DNA of 64,000 nucleotides from the NCBI GenBank assembly GCA_008360975.2, contig CM039188.1, positions 28,981,944-29,045,943 of the forward strand, given 5' to 3'. The position numbers and the translations under genes were made by a program. This DNA is from Lichenostomus cassidix (lineage: Eukaryota > Chordata > Aves > Passeriformes > Meliphagidae). Under the pieces are notes generated by a model. It was not told the DNA's origin. It did no database searches and saw only the letters and a list, made by a program, of their open reading frames with translations. Shown piece by piece: positions 39,061-51,322 of the stretch. Each line of letters starts with the position of its first letter. Position 1 is the first letter of the stretch.

Positions 39061-39780
39061 CCCCAGACTCCAGGCCGATCCCAGCCGCGTCCCAAGGGAA
39101 AGGCGTGCTGCTCCGGGGAGAACGGGCTCGGTGCCTCCAGCCCCGCTGGCCCCAACCAGGGACACCCAGCAGTGCTGCACCAGCGCCTATATCCACCGAC
39201 CAAGCCGGCAGCCCAAGGCCATGTGTACTCCTTTATACCGAAAGGCTCGTTCTGAAAACCAGGCTGGGATTACGGCTCCCATAGCATCCACCTAATCCCG
39301 GCAGCGCTCATTGCGGGGCGGCGAACCGGGAACCGCATGAGCTCCGGTGACGGCAAATCTCCCCCCACCGTTCCGGCCGGCAACGAGCTTTTTTCTATTT
39401 CCTCCTCTCTTTATTTTCCGTTCTCCCGAGCCCCGCGCCCCTCCGCAGCTCCCGCCGCGCCCTCGCTCCTACCTCCGCCCGCTCTCCTCCCCTCGCCGCA
39501 AGATGGCGGCGCCCCCTCAGCACCGCCCCGCGCCCCCCCGCCCGCCCGTTCCCGCCGCTCCGCTCCCGCCCGAGCGCCTCCGCGGCCTGCACGGCGGCAC
39601 CGCTCCGGAGCTGCGGCCTCGCCATGGCTGAGGTACTCTGCCGGCCCCGGGTGTCGCTGCTGGGTGGTCGGAGCGGGCAAACCGCGATGGAACGGTCCGT
39701 GACCCCCCCGAGCCGCCGCCGCCTCCCTGAGGGCTCCGCTGGCGGTGGGGCTGCTGCGGCCCGGGTGTGCTGGAGGGACC
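39060..39780. promoter_or_regulatory. CpG-island promoter of CEP70 (probably shared with FAIM)
   Basis: This is a G+C and CpG-rich block around CEP70 exon 1. FAIM and CEP70 are divergent, as in human, so a shared promoter is likely. The transcription start was not determined. Confidence 0.65.
39499..39510 (+). promoter_or_regulatory. TISU / YY1 element in CEP70 5' region
   Basis: CAAGATGGCGGC is an exact match to the TISU consensus SAASATGGCGGC, which binds YY1 and drives initiation on short 5' UTRs. Its ATG (39503) is 121 bases upstream of the CEP70 ATG and in another frame. Confidence 0.7.
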
Positions 39781-42700
39781 CGAGGGCCGCTGGTGTGCAC
39801 TTCCTAGAGAGGCGAATTTTACTCACTGCTCGTGTTTTGCCTTCTAATAGAGATGAGGGAAACTGATCATGCTGTGTGTTGTTAAGTGTGCTTTCCCCAG
39901 CGTGTGTTGCAGATCCTATTGCAGCTTCTCACAAGCTCTCCTGTAGTGGCCTCTTGGGGCTTTGGGGTTGGTTTGCTTTAATTTGGGGGAATTTGGTACC
40001 TTCTACTCCTTCTGTACGGTAGAGAGTATCTCCACATCACTCTGACGCGAAGAACTCAGGTTTCTGCCTCTTTTTCCCCTTCTCCCAACTGCAGCAGGAG
40101 AAGGCAGAGTGGGAACACCTAAACAAGATATTAATGCGTCATGGGTTGAAACCTGTGAGTCTTGCTGCCCTCCAAAGCAGCAGAGATACTTCAGGTAAGG
40201 AAAGTTAATTTTGCTCCTTTTTGCATATAGAAATAGTAAACCTAAGTTCACAACGCATCTCTAAAGCTGTCACTGCCAAACGGCAGCAGACAGGCAATCT
40301 TCTTGGGCTGTTAAAAGCCTTTCATTGTGACTTTGTTTATGTTTTGTATCTCCAGATATGATTGTCCTAGACTCTCAGTCTTCTCGAGGAATAAGGCTTG
40401 CAATAAAAACGCTGGTAGAAGACACTGAGCGACAGCAGAATGTGATGCAGGGACTTATGGAGGCAAATCGATGTCTTAGGTAAGACCTAGTGGGAGGAAT
40501 TTACCTGTTAATGCAAAGTAAGAGTGTTACCACTCTTAATTAAGTGTGCATCTCTTGCCTGGCAGAGATCTTGTCTCACCAGAGGCCTAAGATGTTTTTC
40601 CTGAGGTTATTGTCCAATAAACAGCAATGTTGTCCCAGTTCCTTTTGAGTGCTTCCATTATTTCTTCTGCTGCTTCTTCTCCTACCAGCGTATTTCCCAT
40701 ACCTGCTGCCACAGGATATTATCAAATGTCACTACATAATGTGAGGTGTGTGCTTCCTGAACTGTCTTTAGTGAAATGAGTTTAATTTAAAATCAAGGAT
40801 TTATTTCTTTTTTCAGAGATGTGGTACGGCTGGAGCAAGGTCGGGCATCTCGGCAAGAGCAGCGGGCTAATGATTTGGAAATTGTGGTGAAAAACATTAG
40901 GGCCAAAATTTGTCAGCTGGAAGATGAAACGATAGCTAAAGCATGCCAGCAACAGAACCAAGTTAAAGAACTTCAAAAAGATCAACAGGCTTCACGGGTA
41001 ATTCTGATAGCACTGCCTGAGGATTCAAACTTTTCACTTATGAAAGGTCTAAAAATATTAACACTGATCAAAACAAACATGAGTCTTGGGTTATAGGGTT
41101 ACTACACTGTTTATATATAAGTTTTTTCAAACTGTACAGAATTTTCTAGAGATAATTTAGAAAAATACCTGTATCCCTCTTCCATTGTCTCTACAGTATG
41201 GCTAAAACTGTAGTGCTCATCCTCCTTGGGACCAAATGTACCTGGGCTTGTAAAGTACAGTCAACTTGTGGGTCAGAACAATTCAATAATGCTCCCATTG
41301 CCTGTTCACAGGTAAAATACCAACAGCAGCAGGAAAAGCTACAAGAACAGGAAGAGATTATTGCCCACTTGCAGAAGGAGCTGAGCAGAGTTGGGAGGGA
41401 GGAGCGGCAGCGAGTCGCCACTCAAAACAAAATGTTTTGTCAGTTTTGCAAAAGAGCTCCCAAGTCTCTCCTGGATCAGAGGTAAGTGATTCTCTTATAC
41501 TGCTGAACCACCTGTAAGATTAAATGAAGAAACAGAATTTAAAGTAGTGCTTCTTGATATCTATATGTGGGAGAAAAAAAAAATCTTGAGACCTTAAGAA
41601 TACAAGATTAAATACAAATTCTTGTAAAAGTATATCAGAGTAGTGATACTTTTATTTTATGAAATTGCAAGGCAGATAAATCCACAACAGAAATTAAAAA
41701 TCGCTACCCACTGCCCACACTAGATGTCAGCAAAGGGAAGGGAATGATTCACTTTGCTCTGTAACTGCAGCATCTGCTAGGATGATCTCATCCTGGGATT
41801 CTAACATTTAAAAATGTTAATTAAAACCAAACAAAACTCCCAACAAACACCATCCTCAGCCCCCCAAAAAAGAGCCCTTCCAGTTTTGGGAAGTGATCTT
41901 TGCAACTGTTGACTGCAGGCTTGCTGTGAGCTTCCAAGTACTTTAGGGTAAGTTCTGAAACTATTGCAAGGCTGTCTCTTGCTAGTAGGATTTCCATAGC
42001 TCTGCTACAATCAGACATTTGCCAATTCCTAGGCCTTAGGTAGCCATTGCTTCGTTGTGCTGATATCACCTGGCTTCCTAGGCCTGGCCAGCAGTGTTTA
42101 GCTGGGAAGCTTTTAAAAGGGATTGTGTGTGCTCAGCTTTTTCTTTGAGCAAGAGAGGAAGGATCACTGAATTAGGTTCCCTGTGCTCTCTCGTCTGTCT
42201 CTCCAAACCAGACAACCTCCGACTATGCCTCTCTGTTAATCTTGCTGGCTAATCATAGTCATGAGGTGAGGAGGCTGTTGGGCAGATTTAGCTTTTTTGT
42301 CCTCCAAAATATTTTGCTACTTCTAAACTAGTACAGATTTAATGTCTCTGCTTTCCTGTTTTGGCAAAGTGTGACCATGTTTGTTTGGTATGAGAGAAAC
42401 CCCACTGTTTGGAGCAGCCAATTCCAAAGTGCAGTGCAGCTGTGTAAGATGCCCTGTTCTCTGGATTGGTCACAGTAGGAGTTTTTTGAGAATATCTGAA
42501 ATTCAAAATTAACATTTTTCCTTTCTTCAGGTACCTTTGTCTAATTGATTATTATGAATCTCAAATTAGTCAGATTAAAAAGGAGCTGAGGTAGGTCTCA
42601 TTGAATGCCTTATGGTTCTACAGTTCAAAATTTTCTTTGTCATTACTGTTCTTAAATCTTATAGTGATAAATATTCTGTGCTGCAGATATTACTAGCATG

Positions 42701-45700
42701 TAAGAAATAGCAATGGCTTATAATGGTCATGGAAATTTTGATTTTTCCAGAGAATAACTGGCAGTCAGGCAAAGCAGTTTCTCAGTCAGGAGACTAGGAT
42801 AGTCAGGAAGTTTGGGGTGTTCAAATATTTAAGCTATAAGTCTTTTTTTTCTTTTCCTGCCTTTCCTGTTTTGCCATGGTTCCCAGGCAGAATTACTGCA
42901 TTAGCTGTGCTCAGTTGATTGATCTCCCAAAACTAAATGTTTTCAGCTCTATCCCAGTGCCTACATGGCTGAAAGCAACAAACAGATACCTGAGACATTC
43001 CTGTAGCTTGAGATTGCTATCTTGAAAACTGAAATGGGATTTGCTTGTACTGGAGTTTCCCTTGTGGATAAGTGCACTTAATTAGCATATAAAACAGCTT
43101 CCCCAGAAATTAGAGCAGTGGATCTTTCTATTCTATTTACTTTGTAGTTTATGGAAACTTTATCATACATAACGGCTAACTAAACCAACTTAAATTTTTG
43201 AGCTAATTGAATTGCTGTAAGCTGAACCTATTTATTTTTCCCAATAGGCAATATAAAAAAGATGAAGATGAGGTGCAGAGAGAAGTGAAAAACAAGGAAG
43301 AGTTCTTAAATCTAGATGCTACTCCTAATTACAAAGCACTGCTCACGGTACGGAACTGCCAAGAATAAGTCAGTGCAGATCTCTCAATGGTAACCCTCCA
43401 AGAGCCACATAGAAACATAAACATGTTTGATTGCTGTCCCTTGTTCTTGTTACATCTTCTGAACTTGTAACCTCTCTGGCAGAGTTCCCTGTCCTTGTGC
43501 AAAGACTCAGCAAAATGTTGTGAGTCTGCTGGCGATTGCATAGACCTCCTCAGTCACAGTTCTGCACCTGGGGTCTAATGCACCAGGCTCTTGGTCTCAA
43601 TCATCTCATTCCTCATCCGTGTTGTTTTGCTGTCCAGGCCATTGGGAACCCTTCTTATCATGTACATACTTTCAATTGTTGAAGCTTGTTCATTATGAAA
43701 TGCGCGAAATGAAATAACCCAGTGTGTTGCAGTCTTTCCAGAAGCAGCTTATCGAAACAAAAGCCAAGAATGAACAGCTTTTACTTGAAAATGTAAATCT
43801 CAAGAAGGAATTGGAAATAAGGTGAGAAAGGATAAGTTGCATCCTTTGTAAGTCCAGTTCAGTAGACCTTGCCTTACAAAGCACCAGCAATTGTAAAAGT
43901 GAAGTGTGAAATCTGCGATCAAAGAAATAAGATATGGCAGCAGCAGCCACACTTCTCCTCCCTACACTGTTAATAACAGCTGCTAATGATTAATTTGCTC
44001 TTTATTGCTGTTGTCATGTGGAAATGTAGCAGGATTTAATTTCCAGAATGATGTTTTAGCACTGGCAAAGCTTTCTTACTTTTTCACTTGGATGAATTTT
44101 ATGGATATGTTCCAATGCAAGACATATAACTTGGTGCTTTTTCTTTCTAACAGGCCAACTGCACAGGAATTAAAATTTTACAAGCATCAAGTGAGGAAAC
44201 TACAGAAAGCTTTAAAGAAAACTATCCAGTAAGTATATTTTTCAGTAACTTTCATGAATCCTCTGGACTTCTGAAGGCAAAATTACTCTGCAACCCATAA
44301 TGTAGAGAGCAGCTTATAAAGCATGTGCCTTATCAGCATTCTTTGGAGCCTGGTTATGGGCAGCAAGTGCTACTGGACCTCTAAAGCCCTGTGCATTTCT
44401 GAAATGTTGGCAGGGTCTCCAAGTGGGGGCACAGCAGTGTGTCTTTTTTTATTTCATTTTGTCTTTCTGGATTTGATTTTAGTGCTTTTTCAGGCAATAT
44501 GTACAGGGCCATCTGTGGTATTTGCTGCTTCCATGAGCTGTAAAGGAAGCTACTGGTTTCATTACGCATTATGAATGTGAAAGTGTGAGTTGGCAAAATG
44601 TTGCAGCTACTGAAGTTATGCCCATATTATTCTTAGAAATTGACTTTTTTTTCTGAAACATTGCTAAGAAAATACATTGAAGGTATTAAAGATCCAGCAT
44701 TAACAAAGTGTTCTTATCTGTAATTTCACTTAGTCACTTGTGCATGTGTATACTGAATGCTAAATTTCTTATAGCCTGAAAAAGAATCACTTAAACTTTA
44801 AATACACACATTGTATATATTTAAATGGTCTTTCCTCCCATGCAGTGGGTATGATTTAGGTGAAGAGTAGCAGGCTTTGTGTAATAAGCCAGGAAAGATG
44901 TTCCAGCACATAATAACTGAGCTTGGAATTTGAACCTTTTGAGTAAAATTCTGGATTTTAAGTCTTCAGCCACAGTACAGCTCTGGAAACCGACAAACTG
45001 GTGATGTCCCTTCTAAATCAGCATTCAGTCTGGCATAGCCTCAGCCTGGAGACTTGAGATAAATTAATTATATTTGCATTAGGTGTTGTGCTGTCAGTCT
45101 ATGCTACTTGGGTCTGATAGAATTCTATTGGCCAGCATCATAATGTGGATATTTGACTTTGTAGGTGTGAGTATATGTGCTACACACCTAGTTCCTTCAT
45201 CAGGCTGAAAGGTACCACCTCCTGCTAAGGCTGCTTGTGTGACCCACTGTGTGCATTTTGTGCAGATCTTCAGGGAGCAGGTCTGGAGAAAAAAAAGAAG
45301 ACAAGAAAGACTCTGGGAGAGCTGTAGGAGTGGATCAGCTGCAGGCAACTTGCCAGCAATACTTGCAGGTACTCAAATTGTATCTGTCCTGCATGTTTCT
45401 AGCAGTGTTACAATGAAACATTGTACATGTTTTGTTTAGCTGTGTAAACTGGAGTGTGCTGGTTTGAGGCTAAGAATGCTTATCAAATCCTTTGTGCAAG
45501 ATGAGTCATGTTCTGGATTTCACAGTTAATGTAGGCTGGTTCTTGTTTTATCTCAGTGTAAACTACTTCAAAACACAGCAAGGTAGCAGACACTAAGCTG
45601 CCAAATATAATTTAGCTGAAGTCTGTTCAGGACAGGGGATTTGTTCAAGATCTTGGGTGATAGTGACTTTTACTTTTCTTTGAATTAAAAAACTCAGATA

Positions 45701-48700
45701 TAAGAAAACTTTGCAAAATGTAAATTGTGGAAATAACAATGCCTCGAGTGGATAAATGTTAAATATCTTTCAAAGGGAAGTATATATTTGCGTTACTTTT
45801 ACATATCTTCTAGCTAGTATATGTTTAAATCTTTGAATCTATTGCATGTTGAATGCATGCGTAAAATTCACCAGTAGTAATATTGTAGCTTTTTATGATT
45901 TACTTTTTAGAAGATCATGACTGTGACAGAGAGGGATTTTATCACAAAACATCATATATATTTGAGCAATAACATTTGTTATTTGTTGTTGAAGGTTTTG
46001 TCCCGTATTGATTCTATTTTGCGAAGCCCAAGAGCTCCTCCATTAATATTCCGGCCCAGCAAAGGGCCAATGCAAACTAACATTGAAGAGAATGTACAGG
46101 GACGTGGATTTGAGCACCTTCCACTCACTATAGAAATGTGGGCAGATCAGCTCATGGCCCTAAAGGTAACAACACTCTGCTTCTTATGTTACTGTATATG
46201 AGAAACAGAAAAATGCCTGTTTCTGTAACAAAAACAACTTTAAGCAGTTTCTAAAATAAGTTGGCTCCCTTCCCTTCTTTTAAAAGGATTTGCATAGGTC
46301 CTTGAGAAAACTGTCTCTGGAATTGCTGCCTTGGAACACTGCAGATCAACAGGATAACAGAGACTCCATACGAGTTGAAGACCTCCAGTTGATAGCAGAT
46401 GCAATTTTAGAAGAATTAGAAAATAAGGAAAAGGTAATTTTTACCAGGGGTTTATAATCACAAGTTACTGTGGAATTCTTTAATGCATTCTTCACACAGT
46501 GATGAGATTGGTGTGTTTGAAAGCCTTGCAGCATTTAAGAAATACCTGTTTGAAGACATTCAATAGTCAAAGACTGTTTTAACCTAATGGATAAATTCAC
46601 CTTGGGGAAGACTGCTTTAATCAAAGGTACTTGACCAGCAATGAATTTGCATGGCCCTGTAGTCTCGGGAATTATCCTGTTCTGCCTCTCAGGGCTGAGA
46701 ACAGGGAAATGTACTTCTCAGCCACAGAGAAGAAATACTCTTTCAAAAGAGTATTTTGATTTCAGTGGACATTTGTGACTGAAAAAGGTTGAAAGTATGT
46801 CTTCATATTTAAGAATGTTTGAAAGGCTGAAATCTAATAAGGGAAGTTACACCCATTTTTCTTCAGACTGGTTTTAAGGATGTTTCACAGCTAAAAGCAC
46901 CTTTGCCTTTTTAAGTAGTACCATTGATGAGTTCTTCCTGCTTGCTCCAGAACAGCCAGACAGCATCCTTGACAACCCTGTCTGCCATAGTATCTCACTT
47001 CCAGAAGTTGTTTGATGTGAATTCTCTGAGTGGTGTTTATCCACGGATGAACGAGATTTACATAAAGCTGGGGGAAATGACCAACGCCATGAGGAATCTC
47101 CATGAGCTCCTGGAACTAGGTAAAGACTTACCACCTGCTGTCTGTTCATACCATTCCAAATGAAGAAAAGTGAAAAGCTGACCTCTTTATAGAAAATAAT
47201 GTTGGACCTCTTTATAGAAAATAATGTTGAGCTATTGAGAGAGGAACTAACAAGGTGTTTTCTTCACCAGGAAGATAAAAATACGTGCCTGTTAATTTAC
47301 AGTTCAAATAGCAAATCCCCATTATTTGTAAGCCTTTAGAAGTTGCTGAGAAATAACAAGGAGGCAGAAGAAGAGAATAACCGAGGAAATAGAATTTTTA
47401 TTTTTGCACAGAGCTTTGTTTTCTGTGAGCTGGCTTCATAATTGTCTTTCATTCTTTACTTGAAAGATAACAAGTTTAAGGAAGAAAATAACTCAGCCTC
47501 TGCCGTAGATTTCTACTGAGTAATTCATTCAAGTGTGATTGTGTTCAGTACTCAGAAAGTTCCATTTTATGCTGCTAAACATTAAAACCAAAAGAAGTTA
47601 ATAAACTGTCAGTACTCAGAGGTATAGTTGGTTATTCCCCTTCTGGTGTGTACTTCTTGAGAACAGGAGCTGCTGCTGCTCCTGGGTTAAGAGGCTGGGC
47701 TGGGCTGTAGGATGTCCAGCCCCAGAGCAAGGCTGCTGGGCTGCTGAGCCTCATTCAAGGAGGGAAGCAATGTTCCTGCCTGCAGCCAGCATGGGATAAT
47801 TACCCTGTAATAGCTGCAGCTCAGAGGATGCCTTGTCCAAGCCTAGTTCTGACTTTGGGGGAGAAAAGGACAAGGAGCCTGCTACTTTCAGTCACAGCAC
47901 TCCAGACAGGAAATTCAAATATCAATTTGAATTCAATACCAAAATTGGTTAAAAAGAAGTCAATACCAAAACAAGTTCTGGGTGTTAACTAATTATCTGT
48001 TAAGCAGGTTCCTTATTGGCCCAGTCCCTACAGTGCATCTGCTGTGTCACAAGGTCCTAATGAATAACCTCTTCCCTATATATATAATTTCAGTTGGCTG
48101 ATTTCCATTGACATTGTAGGGTACACTTTATTACCCTCTCTGCTGTGAACACTCACACTCTGCCAAAATTATTTTAGCCAGTAAAGGATTAGTGAGAGAT
48201 TCCCCATTCCTAGCTAACATTTGTTTATATCTGACCATGGGCACTCTGTTTTCTGTGAATGATGAAATGTGTATGCCTAGATCTATGAAAACCAAATAAA
48301 ATCTGTGCACCTACAAGAATTTGCTTGTGTCTAAAATACGTCCCTGTTATTACTGTTACAAGAATTATGAGGTGTTTGTTTTTCCACAGACAGTTCAGCT
48401 CCACCCACTGTGGTAGTGGATACTGTTGGGAAACTGTGTGACATCATTAATAAGAACGTGACTGAGCAGGTACAGCAGCTTCTGGGGACCCAAGACATCC
48501 ACAGGTATGTGGGGCTGTTCCATTGCTGACCCTTCTTCAAACATCAACTGTAGTAATTGAGAACTGGCAAAAACTGATGCTGAAAGAAACTTTCATCATT
48601 TGTTACAAAGTCAGTGAGCTGTGACAGTACAGGTGTTAGTTGCTACTGTCCTGCTTGAAACAAATCTTGAATCCTTTCAAAAGGACAAAGCTGACAGGGG

Positions 48701-49954
48701 GAAGAATTGAGGCCAGAAGGTTCCAAAACACGCTCTGGTTTGCATGGATAATATGATCAAACAAGCCTTAATGGGATACATGTTTCATCAGGAGACAAAT
48801 CCTGCACGTGGGTGGGGAGGAGAAAATGATGCAAGTTTCAGCTGTAGTATTGAAGTGCTCTAGTTGTCAAGGCAGAGTTTGCCTCAAGCTGCCTACAAAA
48901 ACTTCAGGAACTGGACAAATCCTGTTATACCTTCAACAGATGACAGCCACATCTAGGTGGTAGCAGACTCTACTTGCATTCAGCATATGCTCCATAGACA
49001 GACTAAAAAGGGAGCAGGCAGCAAGTCTGACACATGCTGAGTTAACAATACTCACTCCCTCAGCCTTTCTGCACTCATTTCTCAGTTTTAACTGGAGAAC
49101 AGCTGCTTCTAAAGCATTTCTTGCTCCACCTGCAAGGCAGTTATACCAACCACCCCCAGGCAGTATATTTAGCATACACAGACAAAGGTTCTAGGCCCCA
49201 AACTACCTGGTGCCATGTGAGGGGGAAAGGAAGGATGTATATATGGCATTGGCAGTGAAATCAGAGATTCTCATGACAGCTCCCTTGGTGGCTGCAGGTT
49301 TCAGAACTGGCTAAGAACTACTAAGTATCAGTGTTTTCACAAAGTCATGACACAGAACAACAAAACAGCCAAGGGGATGAACTTGCTGTGTCCTTGCACC
49401 TCTTACCCTGACAGTCTCACTTTCCATTCCAGTATCATCAATAAACTTGAAGAACATGAGTGCTTCTTTCCACCCTTTCAAGCTCTCATTCAAGATTTGT
49501 TGTGTCTTCTAGGTGAGTAATATTTGCAACAGTTGTAATTATCTTCATGCCAACACTTCCTCATAGAACTCTAAACAGTTAACAAGTGTTTTGTTTACTC
49601 CTGCTGTGCTAAAACATGAGGAGGATGTGAGGGAAGATGCTGCCTTTTGCCTTACTCTCCTCTTCTTTCCACCTTTCCTCAGGAAGTGACCAAAATATTT
49701 TATTTTCATTGAACATGGGGTTGCATTTACTTAATCATATTACTCATAAGCCAAATTATTTTTTTTTTCTGAAAGCATTATAAAGTCTGAAGAGTTTATT
49801 TCATTCACTGGCTGTTTAAGTTAGAATTTTGTTTGAACTCAAAGGTATTCTGGGTACATAAGCCTCACTCTTTGCTCTCTGTTTTGTTGTAGAGATCAGT
49901 AACGTGGATGATATTTTACCTGCAGTGCAAAACCTGAAATGGGAAGCTGGTTAA
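39624..49954 (+). CDS. CEP70: CEP70, centrosomal protein of 70 kDa (complete, 16 coding exons)
   Basis: Exons: 39624-39632, 40095-40194, 40356-40479, 40817-40997, 41312-41481, 42531-42590, 43248-43347, 43733-43821, 44154-44228, 45266-45368, 45995-46165, 46287-46433, 46951-47119, 48390-48504, 49433-49512, 49893-49954. All are GT/AG and in phase, for 584 residues (human 597). The protein opens [23 protein letters not shown], then long coiled coils ([62 protein letters not shown]), then [37 protein letters not shown] and [13 protein letters not shown]70 binds gamma-tubulin and microtubules at the centrosome and supports spindle and cilium formation. The first coding exon carries only Met-Ala-Glu; the Kozak context GCCATGG is good. 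The introns (largest 47120-48389) hold a 25-bp tandem duplication but no recognised gene. Confidence 0.96.
47180..47229. repeat. Perfect 25-bp tandem duplication
   Basis: Identical copies at 47180-47204 and 47205-47229 begin GACCTCTTTATAG and end AATAATGTTG, inside a CEP70 intron. No difference between the copies suggests a recent event. Confidence 0.93.
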
Positions 49955-50077
49955 GGGTGACTCTGCTCTACTGAGAAAGATTTTTCTTACCTGTGAACGT
50001 ACCTGTTGGTGCACATGACATCGCAGCTACCTCCAACCACTGTTATCCTGAGCAACACTTCCAGATTTTTTAACGTA

Positions 50078-50083
50078 AATAAA
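50078..50083 (+). terminator. CEP70 polyadenylation signal
   Basis: AATAAA lies about 125 bases after the CEP70 stop codon, within GTAAATAAATGTTGC. This gives a very short 3' UTR. Confidence 0.7.
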
Positions 50084-50550
50084 TGTTGCTGTATTTTTAA
50101 AATTTTTTCTTAGTTCTTGATCAATTTAACTGCCATCAACTGGTCTACTCAATCCCAGAGAGAGAACCAATATACTCTGTATCAGTCCAGGAACCTAAAC
50201 CCAGCACAACACCAGGCAAACTCTAATCACTGAGCATTTTGAATGTTGCTGACACAGTAAGTATGAGGTAAAGATGCCCTAACTGCCATAGCCACTACAC
50301 CTTCAGCATTTGCCTATCTTGGTTTTCTGGAGAGCCTGTTCAGATTTCCTGATCAGTTTGGGATGAGAGCACATTGTTACTCAGTGAGTATTCTCTCTGA
50401 TTATGGACTGAGGCAGACTGGATTAGTGTAATCTAGGCCAAAAATACTTGAAATTTGCTTCGGGTGATGGTTTGAAGTTACCATGGTTGTATTTCAAAAG
50501 TCAGTTTTAGAAAGGAATAGATCAAGTCTCTTATTCAAGACAATTAAAAG

Positions 50551-50556
50551 TTTATT
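50551..50556 (-). terminator. ESYT3 polyadenylation signal
   Basis: The minus strand reads AATAAA about 770 bases beyond the ESYT3 stop codon. The interval 50557-51322 fits its 3' UTR. Confidence 0.6.
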
Positions 50557-51322
50557 GTACAGAAACAAGTACACCAAGCTTCCAAAAATACTTTGCCTCA
50601 ATATTAATAAAGCTTAGTTTACAAAACTTTGCTGTTCCTCAGACAGAATCTGGGTTTACAAGATTTTGAAATGTGCTGTAACAAAGGACAAAACCTGTTA
50701 AAGCGTCACAAACTAAAACCTTAATGACATCTTGGTAACCTCATCTCCCTGCTTTTGGAAGCTCATTATTTACATACCTGCAGCCACAGTCTGCTAAGGT
50801 ACTCCTGGACAGTGGAATACCAACTTCTTAGTTTCTCAAAAAAAATTACTATTAGTGTTAAAGAGTTTCTCTTTTAACAGTTTCTGTAGCCCTACAGCTG
50901 AAGAATGCTGTTTCAAAATGTATGTTTTTAAAAGTACACTTCCATGTTAAAACAACATGAACAAGCTCCTGGGTACATCAGACCACCAAGCAAAGTAATG
51001 ACACTTGGCTGACAGTCTAAAATATCCCCAGGTACAACCCTTCTTTAAGAGAGGATTCACACTAAAAGGTCCTTTGAGGGGGGATTTGTCAGAAATAGCA
51101 AAAATAAAGGACTTATTCTTTAAGGGCAAATTATTCCCTATGTGGGGGAAAATATGTTTAACTTCAGTGAGAACTAATCCCTGAATGGGATCATTACATT
51201 TGCATGTCCTGAGCTGGAGCCTGCTTCAAATTGGCAATGACTGTGCAAAACACATTAATTACAAGAGGTGTGTGCATTCATATAAAGTTGAAAAATTAGT
51301 AACTTATGTACATGAGAAGAAA

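Noticed and set aside
39395..39826. 143- and 129-residue minus-strand open frames opposite CEP70 exon 1
   Set aside because: They are low-complexity Arg/Gly/Ala frames caused by the CpG island.
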